This document shows, in pieces, positions 48,962-58,306 of a DNA stretch of 64,000 nucleotides. Under the pieces are notes generated by a model. That model was not told the origin of the DNA. It did no database searches and was given only the letters and a program-made list of their open reading frames with translations. Origin of the DNA: Lepturacanthus savala (Eukaryota; Chordata; Actinopteri; Scombriformes; Trichiuridae); contig JARUPU010000100.1 in NCBI GenBank assembly GCA_030544235.1, positions 278,501 through 342,500 on the forward strand, in the 5' to 3' direction. Positions within the stretch are counted from its first letter, which is position 1, and every line of letters begins with the position of its first letter. The position numbers and the translations under genes are program-made.

Positions 48962-51900
48962 GGGAATGTTAACGAAGAACATATCCCGCGGAACCCTCCA
49001 CGGGAATCCGCAGTTTGGTGATATGAACACCGGGTTGCACTCCGCTTGAACTTAGTGATGTCCAATACTACTGGTTCCTAAAGTGGATAGAAAAGGAAGA
49101 GGGGGGGGGGGGGGTTTTGTTTAGTTACTTGTTCTAGGGATTCAAATTGTGATTCGTGTTTATTAATGTGTCTCCTAGTGGAGGAATCAGGAGGGAGAGC
49201 AATCAAGCAGCAGAGGAGAGCCTCTTCGCGGCAGCCGAGCTGACCACGGCTTAACTGAAGTCCGACCGGATGTCCCATAAAACAAGGAAACTAATTTAAT
49301 CTGTATTTATTATTATGTTATTATAATCTCCAAGTATAAAGGAATCAGGAGAGAGATCAGAGCAGTCAAAGAGGAGACCCTCTTCGCGGCCGCCCGGCTA
49401 ACCGCAGCCTGATTGAAGTCCAACCTGATATCCACTAATACAAGGGGATATTTTAATTTGGTCTAGAATCTGGGTTATAATTTAGGTACAGGCTAAGGTT
49501 TAAGATTAAAATTTGTTATAGGGTGGGAATGGGATTAGGAATAAGGTTAGCAATTAAGGCCTAATTAAGGGTTAAGTTTGGGGTCGGGTTAGTGATTAGG
49601 GCCTAGTTAGGGGTTAAGTTTAGGATTAAGGTTAGGAGTTAGGGTCTAGTTAAGGGTTAAGTTTAGGGTTAGGGCCTAGTTAAGGGTTAAGGTTAGGGCC
49701 TGGTTTAGGGTTAAGGTTAGAGCCTAGTTAAGGGTTAAGGTAAGAGCCTAGTTAAGGGTTAAGGTTAGGGCCTACTTAAGGGTTAAGGTTAGGGTTAGGG
49801 CCTAGTTAAGGGTTAAGGTTGGGGTTAGAGCCTAGTTAGGGGTTAAGGTTAGGGTTAAGGTTAGGGTCTAGTTAGGGGTTAAGTTTAGGGTTAGGGCCTA
49901 GTTAGGGGTTAAGTTTAGGGTTAGGATCTGGTTAGGGGTTAAGTTTAGGGTTAGGGCCTAGTTAGGGGTTAAGTTTAGAGTTAGGGCCTAATTAAGGGTT
50001 AAGGCTAGGGCCTATTTAGGGGTTAAGGTTAGGGTTAGGGCCTAGGTCAAGGGTTAAGGTTAGGGCCTAGAGGCTGAGGTCAAGTTCATGGTGGGCTGTA
50101 AGGTGGTGGGAGAGGTGTTGGGTGAGTGCTTATGACTGTATTTATGTAACTTTCAAGTTACAATTGTAATTTTCTGTAAAAATACTGGAAAAAATCAAAA
50201 AGGTCAAAAGGTCGACGATGAAAAAATGGTCGGTGAACTGAGGAAATTAATGTTATTATTCGTCGGAGGGAGAAGGGATATTGTTATATTAGTTTAGACT
50301 TTTTTAGAATAGATATTAAAGGCTGCTAAGCCTTATATTTAGTGCTATAATAAGCTGATATTATAAGGCCTTTCTAAGGTTTGGGGGAAGTAAAGTAAAG
50401 GTGTTTTATTTAGAGAAGCTAAATTTGGGTACACATCATCAGTAGTCACCTCAGGGTCAAGCGGGTGTTTCGGCCATGAAACTAGACACCCTAACCTGAG
50501 GCTGGCCCACCAGGGGTGATCAAATCCCTGGTGTGTGTCCCTCGTGTCAATTGGTTTTTTGAATAAAGTTTTATTTTATTAAGCTGTTTTTATATCTATT
50601 TTGTAGTTCCTAGTTTAGGTGACCCTAGACATATATCTAATTTGAGGAGGGAGGGAGAAAAAAAAGGCGAGCGAGCGGTTGTCGGCGCGAGAGCGAAAAA
50701 ACGGGCGTGCTAAAGGGACTAGCTATCCTACAAGGGGTCCCCCCGAGAGATGATCAGGACCAGCCCCGACAGAGCGGTGCCTTCCTGGCCATCCCCAGGG
50801 ATCGAGGAAACAGAGCCAGCCGCACTGAAGTGCTGCCTCCCTGCTCCCTCTGGGATTCCCAAGAGGTATTGATTATGATCCCTGTACTCCATACACCGCA
50901 CAGTCCCAGGGATCAGGAAATGAAAGCTATTTTGAAAAATTCAGTTTGTGTTTTTTATTATTTTTTTATTTATTTTAAGTTTAATTATTTTTATTATGTG
51001 TGTAATGCAAGATGTGCTGTTGTATGGGTGGGGCTACCCCCCATAGAAAATTTGGCTACAATTAAGGTCCTGAAGCCGGGGACCACCACATCCTGCGTGC
51101 ATTGTCTCTATTGAGACGCAAGGAGGGCTGCATACTTACCACCATGTACAGGTCACCGCTGGGGCCAGCTGGACTGACCCGTACATGGCCAGCGAATTGT
51201 TTGATGTGTGGAATTTTAGAGAGGGTCATTAAACTGAGGATCTATGTGAGTGAGGGTGTCGGACCGAAATATTTAATTTTAAGAAAGGGTTTGTGAAATG
51301 TGTATAATTTGAATTAGGGGGTTAAAATCAGTGTAGGAGTGAAGGAATTTTTCAAAATTTCAAAGCGGTTTGGAATATATAGCGATTTTTAGGATTTTAG
51401 AGGAGAAGAGGGGCATTGTGGGAAATCCGAATAAGGAAGTAATAATATATGTGAATATCTTTGGGTCTGTAGGTCTGAGTAATTTCAATTAAAGTTTGAA
51501 TCGGAGGTGAGGGAGGATAGAAAAAAGTATTAAGTATTAAAGTGTATTATATGATTAAGAATTAATAATAAACGTAATGACGACATTAATTAACTAAATT
51601 AAACCTGGATTGGAGAATTGGGTGTAGTTAAGTGATTAGAACAGTGTTGTGATACTATTTTGTATTATGTGGGGTAGTGAAGTAACTTAGTGGAAGGTCA
51701 AATTGAACCTATGACCTTTGACCTTTAGGTCCAATTCAGTAAGTTAGTTTATATTATTATTAAGTAAATTTATAAAAAAAGGGGGGGGGGAATTTTAATA
51801 TATAAAGTTTACAGGTTGTTATTTGTGTTAAGGTTGTGTTATTGATGAAAATAATAAAAACATTTTTATTTAACTATTAAAATTTAATAATTATTGTTGA

Positions 51901-52516
51901 AAGCGGGCTTGTCGTGGGAATTGAACATTTAATTATGTGGTATTTTTCTATTTGGGGGGAATAGAAGGTCAGTTTCTGAACATGACCTTTGACCTTTTAC
52001 TCATTATTCTATTATATTCAATATATATTATTAGATTTATTTATAAGGGTGGGTTTTAAGCATTATATTAACAGTGTATAGTTTGTGTCTATTGTTGTAT
52101 TATTCTATATAAAAGTAATATTAAATTTGTAATCATATTATCAATAATGATCATTCAGAAGGGGCCTGGTCGGTGGGGATGGAATATTAAGAAATTTAAA
52201 TGTTGATGGACTGTTTATATGAGGAGAATTTGGAATATAATTGATATTTAGAACAAGGAACTAAGTAAGGAGGGACGAAGGGATAGGAGGAATCTATCTC
52301 TTACTCCAGGAGAGTGGAGTGGATAGGAAAAAAATAGAAATAGGAGCCATATCGGTCCTATTTGGGGAGACTGTTGGCTACTGTGAAAGGGATCACAGTA
52401 GTAACAGGAATGCACCTGGTGGTTCTGAAGTAAATTTACAACAGGGTCTGGTGCGGCAGAGCGGGTTTAGTAGATGTAACAGACATCATAAGCAAGGTTT
52501 TGGCAGGAAAAGGTTT
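48962..52516. repeat. 3,556-bp unit, copy 4 (3,555 bp)
   Basis: One G shorter in the poly-G run (14), which shifts the end of the minus-strand ORF in this region. Otherwise indistinguishable from the other copies by eye. Confidence 0.95.
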
Positions 52517-53566
52517 GGGAATGTTAACGAAGAACATATCCCGCGGAACCCTCCACGGGAATCCGCAGTTTGGTGATATGAACACCGGGTTGCACTCCGC
52601 TTGAACTTAGTGATGTCCAATACTACTGGTTCCTAAAGTGGATAGAAAAGGAAGAGGGGGGGGGGGGGGTTTTGTTTAGTTACTTGTTCTAGGGATTCAA
52701 ATTGTGATTCGTGTTTATTAATGTGTCTCCTAGTGGAGGAATCAGGAGGGAGAGCAATCAAGCAGCAGAGGAGAGCCTCTTCGCGGCAGCCGAGCTGACC
52801 ACGGCTTAACTGAAGTCCGACCGGATGTCCCATAAAACAAGGAAACTAATTTAATCTGTATTTATTATTATGTTATTATAATCTCCAAGTATAAAGGAAT
52901 CAGGAGAGAGATCAGAGCAGTCAAAGAGGAGACCCTCTTCGCGGCCGCCCGGCTAACCGCAGCCTGATTGAAGTCCAACCTGATATCCACTAATACAAGG
53001 GGATATTTTAATTTGGTCTAGAATCTGGGTTATAATTTAGGTACAGGCTAAGGTTTAAGATTAAAATTTGTTATAGGGTGGGAATGGGATTAGGAATAAG
53101 GTTAGCAATTAAGGCCTAATTAAGGGTTAAGTTTGGGGTCGGGTTAGTGATTAGGGCCTAGTTAGGGGTTAAGTTTAGGATTAAGGTTAGGAGTTAGGGT
53201 CTAGTTAAGGGTTAAGTTTAGGGTTAGGGCCTAGTTAAGGGTTAAGGTTAGGGCCTGGTTTAGGGTTAAGGTTAGAGCCTAGTTAAGGGTTAAGGTAAGA
53301 GCCTAGTTAAGGGTTAAGGTTAGGGCCTACTTAAGGGTTAAGGTTAGGGTTAGGGCCTAGTTAAGGGTTAAGGTTGGGGTTAGAGCCTAGTTAGGGGTTA
53401 AGGTTAGGGTTAAGGTTAGGGTCTAGTTAGGGGTTAAGTTTAGGGTTAGGGCCTAGTTAGGGGTTAAGTTTAGGGTTAGGATCTGGTTAGGGGTTAAGTT
53501 TAGGGTTAGGGCCTAGTTAGGGGTTAAGTTTAGAGTTAGGGCCTAATTAAGGGTTAAGGCTAGGGT
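52517..53566. repeat. 3,556-bp unit, copy 5, truncated by telomeric repeat
   Basis: Only the first 1,050 bp. The break occurs inside the degenerate telomere-like part of the unit, at GGTTAAGGCTAGGG, after which pure (TTAGGG)n continues. This looks like loss of the distal part followed by telomere repeat addition, or exchange with a telomeric tract. Confidence 0.93.
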
Positions 53567-54055
53567 TAGGGTTAGGGTTAGGGTTAGGGTTAGGGTTAGG
53601 GTTAGGGGTTAGGGTTAGGGTTAGGGTTAGGGTTAGGGTTAGGGTTAGGTTAGGGTTAGGGTTAGGGTTAGGGTTAGGGTTAGGGGTTAGGGTTAGGGTT
53701 AGGGTTAGGGTTAGGGTTAGGGTTAAGGGTTAGGGTTAGGGTTAGGGTTAGGGTTAGGGGTTAGGGTTAGGGTTAGGGTTAGGGTTAGGGTTAGGGTTAG
53801 GGTTAGGGTTAGGGGTTAGGGTTAGGGTTAGGGTTAGGGTTAGGGTTAGGGGGTTAGGGTTAGGGTTAGGGTTAGGGTTAGGGTTAGGGTTAGGGTTAGG
53901 GGTTAGGGGTTAGGGTTAGGGTTAGGGTTAGGGTTAGGGTTAGGGTTAGGGGTTAGGGTTAGGGTTAGGGTTAGGGTTAGGGTTAGGGTTAGGGTTAGGG
54001 TTAGGGTTAGGGGTTAGGGTTAGGGGGTTAGGGTTAGGGTTAGGGTTAGGGTTAG
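53567..54055 (+). repeat. Telomeric (TTAGGG)n block 4
   Basis: About 80 units, mostly perfect, with scattered TTAGGGG, TTAGGGGG and one TTAAGGG variant. It is the longest telomeric block in the window. Confidence 0.97.
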
Positions 54056-54450
54056 GATAGGGGAAATTGTTCCGTCCCCTCTGAAAAGGGGCGGGGGGTG
54101 CTCCCGCCATCCTCCCAATGGACCTGCCCCTAGCCTGGTCCCATTGGGGTGGACGTATTGGTGGGCGTCTGCCACGCCGGACAATCGTCCACCCTCCATC
54201 TTCTCCACCTCTGGAGCCCATCATGGGCAGTTTTAAGTTTTTAATTATTTATTTATATATTTATTTGTGTATTTATAATATATTTATTATTTAAATTTTT
54301 AATGAAATGAAATGAAATTGTTTTTTTTAAAAGAAATGAATGAACTCAAATTGTCTTATTTTTTAGAAAAATGAAATTAAATGTTTTTAACGAGAGCAAA
54401 TTAAAATCAAATAAAAAAATAAGAAACTAAATTATTTTTAAACAACAAAG
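54056..54450 (-). mobile_element. PLE 5'-region fragment, family 2 (solo, short)
   Basis: On the minus strand this contains only an ORF1 start region and an AT-rich leader. No hammerhead or TATA box is seen before telomeric repeats resume at about 54453. ORF1-like codons run from 54224 down to about 54060 and join (CCCTAA)n at FPYP, the same place as in the complete element. Confidence 0.75.
54058..54224 (-). pseudogene. PLE ORF1 N-terminal stub, family 2
   Basis: Encodes a GGWTIVRRGRR motif like the W..VR.GRR start of the complete ORF1, then a Gly/Pro-rich stretch ending NNFPYP. It then reads into telomeric repeat as Pro-Asn. The initiating Met is uncertain: in-frame ATGs occur at 54224 and again close by. 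It is a remnant without the SGNH domain. Confidence 0.7.
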
Positions 54451-54452
54451 GA

Positions 54453-54572
54453 AGGTTAGGGTTAGGGTTAGGGTTAGGGTTAGGGTTAGGGTTAGGGTTA
54501 GGGGGTTAGGGTTAGGGTTAGGGTTAGGGTTAGGGTTAGGGTTAGGGTTAGGGTTAGGGTTAGGGTTAGGGT
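54453..54572 (+). repeat. Telomeric (TTAGGG)n block 5
   Basis: About 20 units with one GGGG interruption. It joins the left pseudo-LTR at TAGGGTAGGGG (54573). Confidence 0.96.
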
Positions 54573-54720
54573 TAGGGTAGGGGAACTGATCCCTTCTCCC
54601 ACGGGAGAAAGGGGGTGCACGGTCCATCCACCCAGGCCGCCCACCACTCCAGTCCCTTGGAGGGGCAAAGGTGCGCCGGCGGCGACGCCCATAGCGCACC
54701 TGTTGCCACCCGTCCTCCAT
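54573..54720 (-). pseudogene. PLE ORF1 N-terminal stub in the left pseudo-LTR
   Basis: Same 49 codons as the start of the complete ORF1 (identical by eye through FPYP). The next codon then belongs to (CCCTAA)n instead of the serine codon of ORF1. In the intact gene the DNA at this point is CCCTACCCTAGCC, one base away from telomeric sequence. Confidence 0.9.
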
Positions 54721-54889
54721 TTAGGATGTCCAATTATATATATGTATATGTTTTTTTAATATTTTTTTAAAATAAATAAGGTAAGTAAATAAAAAGGTAA
54801 GTATAAATGAAATAATAAATTGAATAAGCTTGAAATGAATAAAAATAAAAATAAAATCAAAGCTATAGAAGCTGTCAAACAACTAAAAA

Positions 54890-54948
54890 GGTGTGCAAGA
54901 AAAACGACGTTTCGGGCCTTAGAAGGCCCTTCTTCAGGTTAGCACACC
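54890..54948 (-). ncRNA. Type I hammerhead ribozyme, left pseudo-LTR
   Basis: Minus strand: stem I 5' strand GGTGTGCTAAC, core CTGAAGA, stem II GGGCCT/AGGCCC with a TCTA loop, GAAA, minimal stem III (ACGT), GTC, then stem I 3' strand GTT...GCACACC. Core bases match the hammerhead consensus throughout. Predicted cleavage is between 54906 and 54905. Confidence 0.9.
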
Positions 54949-55045
54949 GAAAAACTGTAGCTGGTAAGCTGTTGTTGCTCTAGCCAGCTGAACGTCCTCT
55001 CTGTCTGGTCGTCAGGAGAGAAATGAGCTCTCTGGAACTGCTTCG

Positions 55046-55055
55046 CCTTTTATAC
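55046..55055 (-). promoter_or_regulatory. TATA box, left pseudo-LTR
   Basis: GTATAAAAGG on the minus strand, about 98 nt upstream of the hammerhead. A start site 25-30 nt downstream would place the ribozyme near the 5' end of the transcript. Confidence 0.65.
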
Positions 55056-55554
55056 CCTACCGTTCGTCTTTTTTGTTTCCAATCGTCTTTTTGGTTTCCA
55101 ATCGTCTTTTTTAACAAAAACTAAAAAATGGCCATATGGAGTGTGATGTGTCATTTTTAATGTAATTTTTACCCTTTTTAACCCTATATATACCATTTTA
55201 ATATTCCAAAACCCATATTAATATCAATATCTATATTTTTATATTTATTATTTTTATATTTTTATATATATTTTTATATTTTTATATTTTTATTTTTTTA
55301 TATTTTTAAATTTTTGAATTTTACCCCATGAATTGTAAAGTGTAATTGTTTTGTAATACCCCCTGATGAATTCTAGATTATTATTTTTGTTTTTACTGAG
55401 ATAAATATGAAATTATTTTTTTAGGTAAAAGGTAAGTATTAATTTAGGTCAAAGGTAAGTATTAAATTCCGGGTGTACCAAACTAATTGTAATAAATGCC
55501 CCACTCATTCATACTGTCACCACCACACACACACACATATAAGGGTGAATTGGG

Positions 55555-56045
55555 GTTAGGGTTAGAGAAATGGTCTAGGGTTAGGGTTAGGCAAGAAATC
55601 CAGTGGTTGGGGTTAGGGTTAGGAATGGGGGCTAGGGTTAGGGCTATAGATAAAGGTTAGGGTTAGAAAAAAGATCTAGGGTTAGGGTTAGGTAAGAAGT
55701 CCAGTGGTTAGGGTTAGGGATAGGGGTTAGGGTTAGGGCTACAGACAGGGTTGGGGTTAGGTTTAGGAATTGGGGTTAGGGTTAGGTAAGAAATCCAGTG
55801 GTTAGGGTTAGGGATAGGGGTTAGGGTTAGGGCTACAAACAGGGTTGGGGTTAGGTTTAGGAATTGGGGTTAGGGTTAGGCAAGAAGTCTAGTGGTTAGG
55901 GTTAGGGATAGGGGTTAGGGTTAGGGCTACAAAAAGGGTTGGGGTTAAGGTTAGGAATTGGGGTTAGGGTTAGGCAAGAAGTCTGGTGGTTAGGGTCAGG
56001 GATAGGGGTTAGGGTTAGGGTTACAAACAGGGTTGGGGTTAGGGC
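55555..56045. repeat. 94-bp telomere-like tandem repeat in PLE 3' region
   Basis: About five imperfect copies, with landmarks AAGAARTCYAGTGGTTAGGG at about 55693, 55787, 55881 and 55975. Each is made of TTAGGG-derived words plus CTACAAACAGGGTTGGGG. On the element's coding strand this is CCCTAACCCTAACC-rich and could pair with the telomeric G overhang. Confidence 0.85.
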
Positions 56046-56086
56046 AGGTAGGGATGACAAGGGGTACACAGTCACAGTCATTCTCT

Positions 56087-58306
56087 CTACTCCCTCCCAC
56101 AATTTAGACCCCAAGGCTCCCGAGTTCCCAGCAGATAAATCCAGAGTCTCTCCTTTCTCCTACGATCCTGAGTTGTCCAACTGGCGTCCTTCTGCAAACC
56201 AGCGATTCGCATGGCCTCCAAACCATGGAATAAAAAATGTTTAACTAAAGGAGTGTCTGTCTCTTTGTGGTTCCTAATGTTGTATCTGTGTTGGAACATC
56301 CTGACAGACAATGTGTTACGGGTCTCACCCACGTACTTCACGCCACATTTAGAACAAAAGAGGAGGTAAACACAATTCTTTGTGTGCGTGGAAAAGTCCT
56401 GTCGGATTTTAAAAGTGTTTTTTTCTCTCAAATTTTTGACCAATCTAAGCTTAACAAACTGAGGTTGCAACACCACTTTCTTAATACTCCTCTGTAAAGA
56501 AGGCAATCGTGCCCTAACCAGGAGGTCCAATAAATTGTGGTTCCTCCGGTAAGCCGATATCACCGAGGAGTTGGGAACCAATTGTGTGTTGCCCAAGGTG
56601 CGGTCAAAATTGTCCTTCAACACCCTGTTAATCCACCGGGCGTTGGAGGAAAATGTGGTTATTAGGGGCATGAGGTCCCCTCTTGCGGGCTTCCCCTCCT
56701 CCTGGAAGGTCCTGAGGCTTCTTCTTAGAAAGGTCCTGGAGTAGCCCCTCCTACGTAAGGCCCTAAAAAGGACTCTTACGGCCTCCATGAAGTCCTCCGG
56801 CCTAGTGCAAATTCGTTTGAATCTGAGCAATTGTGACTTTACTATTCCCTTAAAAGTGTGTCTGGGATGAAAACTATGTTTGTGTAATAGTGCATGTGTA
56901 TCTGTCTTTTTGAAGAAAACCTTGATATCTAATTTATTACTGCTATTGAAATTTGGGCCTTTGTAAATTGTGGTATCTAAAAAGTCTATAGACTCCGGAT
57001 GAATTTCTTTTTTTAGCTGTATGGAGGGATCATGACCATTTAAGATGTCAACAAATTGCTCAAATTCTGGAATGGAACCCAACCAGATACCCCAAATGTC
57101 ATCAAGGTAGCGAACATACACATAAGGCTTCTTGGGGCATGTCTGGAGAACTTCATGTTCCCAATTAGCCATAAAAATATTGGCATATGCCGGGGCGAAC
57201 TTTTTGCCCATTGCCGTTCCCTTAATCTGTAAATAAAAATCCCCATTAAAATCAAAATCATTCCTCGTGAGATTAATTCTCAGAAGTTCAAGTAGCTCCT
57301 CATCGGGCCTATTACGATCCGGATGTTTCTTAAACATGTTCCCGACACACGAGATACCGGCTTCAATGGGGATATTGGTATATAAATTATCAACATCAAA
57401 GGAAAAAAAATAAGAATGGGTACCTGGTGGGATCCTCAATTCCTTGACCATCTGAACAAAATGGTACGTGTCCTTCACATAGGCCGGGTGCAGAGTCGAG
57501 AGTGGATTGAGAAAGTAGTCCAAGTACTCCGCCGTGTAGTAGGTCTCACTTCCACAATCCGAAACTATGGGCCGTCCCGGAGGGATTTGATGGGGGACCG
57601 TCCACTTGGATGGATCCTTATGGATCTTGGGAAGAATGTAGAACCTCCTGGCTCTGGGTTCTAAATCGCCAATTAAGTAATCTAACTGTTTTGAATTTAT
57701 GAATTTTTTATCTTTTAATCTATGTATGATTTTTGCCACCATTGGAATTGTGTCTGGGTACATTGGCTGGTCCAGTTTTTTATAATATGTCTTATCTTGT
57801 AATTGTCTTTGTACTTCAAATATGTATTGGTCTCTGCTCATTATGACAATCGCTGACCCTTTGTCAGCAGGCTTGATGACTATGTGTTTTGAGTGTTGAA
57901 GTTCTCTTAAAGCCTTCACTTCAGCCAATGAAATGTTCTGTTGTTCTGCACCTGGCCTGAAATGTCTTTTAACCAATCTTATGTCTTCCCTCATCCAGTG
58001 TCCTACCTCCGGGGGTAACTGATCAAGACTTGGAGTCCAGGAGGAGGATCGTACAAAAGGTAATTTTTCCCTTTTTCCTCGGTCTCTGAAATATACGGCT
58101 AGCTTCACCTTCCTATGGTACTCACCAACATCCGCCAGAAGATCAGCCTTCAGACCCTTGCCTATTCCAAGGGTAGGGATGAAAAAGAGTCCCCTGGTCA
58201 AAAGGGTCCGTTGCGGCTCCGTGAGCGAGAAATTTGGAGCCAAAACGACCACCTCCTCAGCCTGCAAGGAAGGTGTCCATCCTGACCCCTCCTGAGGAGG
58301 ACTCAC
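56087..58306 (-). CDS. PLE ORF2: reverse transcriptase with GIY-YIG endonuclease
   Basis: Copies element RNA into DNA and nicks target DNA. Domains by residue from the listed start: PLE-type N-terminal region with KPADKG (145-150); RT palm with GRPIVSD (244-250), FDVDNLYTNIP (303-313, first catalytic Asp), GTAMGKKFAP (363-372), YLDD (400-403) and IDFLDT (440-445). Three cysteines (645, 651, 654) come just before GVKYVGET (655-662). The endonuclease continues with VRMFQHR and KERLWIYLLGTREPWGLN, where Glu719 is the likely catalytic Glu. There are no internal stops or frameshifts. The first codon here is GTG; the first ATG is codon 105, inside a conserved region. Expression probably depends on the -1 frameshift from ORF1. 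The fold and order identify a Penelope-like element with endonuclease. Confidence 0.93.
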   Translation of the reverse strand: MSPPQEGSGWTPSLQAEEVVVLAPNFSLTEPQRTLLTRGLFFIPTLGIGKGLKADLLADVGEYHRKVKLAVYFRDRGKREKLPFVRSSSWTPSLDQLPPEVGHWMREDIRLVKRHFRPGAEQQNISLAEVKALRELQHSKHIVIKPADKGSAIVIMSRDQYIFEVQRQLQDKTYYKKLDQPMYPDTIPMVAKIIHRLKDKKFINSKQLDYLIGDLEPRARRFYILPKIHKDPSKWTVPHQIPPGRPIVSDCGSETYYTAEYLDYFLNPLSTLHPAYVKDTYHFVQMVKELRIPPGTHSYFFSFDVDNLYTNIPIEAGISCVGNMFKKHPDRNRPDEELLELLRINLTRNDFDFNGDFYLQIKGTAMGKKFAPAYANIFMANWEHEVLQTCPKKPYVYVRYLDDIWGIWLGSIPEFEQFVDILNGHDPSIQLKKEIHPESIDFLDTTIYKGPNFNSSNKLDIKVFFKKTDTHALLHKHSFHPRHTFKGIVKSQLLRFKRICTRPEDFMEAVRVLFRALRRRGYSRTFLRRSLRTFQEEGKPARGDLMPLITTFSSNARWINRVLKDNFDRTLGNTQLVPNSSVISAYRRNHNLLDLLVRARLPSLQRSIKKVVLQPQFVKLRLVKNLREKNTFKIRQDFSTHTKNCVYLLFCSKCGVKYVGETRNTLSVRMFQHRYNIRNHKETDTPLVKHFLFHGLEAMRIAGLQKDASWTTQDRRRKERLWIYLLGTREPWGLNCGRE

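Larger units (their letters stand above)
38294..53566. repeat. Tandem array of a 3,556-bp subtelomeric unit, about 4.3 copies
   Basis: Units start at 38294, 41850, 45406, 48962 and 52517. The last is cut off after about 1,050 bp at a GGCTAGGG that merges into telomeric repeats. Copies appear identical except for a poly-G run near position 140 of the unit (15 G in units 1-3, 14 in units 4-5). Each unit holds, in order: a start homologous to element A, two copies of a GCGGCCGCCCGGCTAACCGC-type module, about 560 bp of degenerate TTAGGG-like sequence, a conserved block with AGGTCAAAAGGTCG, a GC-rich block (about 1,710-1,970 of the unit) and an AT-rich half with two TGACCTTTGACCT motifs. No recognised protein is encoded. 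Confidence 0.97.
54573..56023 (-). repeat. Left pseudo-LTR of the PLE (1,451 bp)
   Basis: Copy of 60168-61618. It holds 94-bp telomere-like repeats, TATA box, hammerhead, leader and the first 49 codons of ORF1, and abuts telomeric block 5 at its left edge. At its right edge it grades into the 3' untranslated part behind ORF2; the match to the right copy ends inside GGTTAGGGTTAGGGTTA. Confidence 0.93.
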
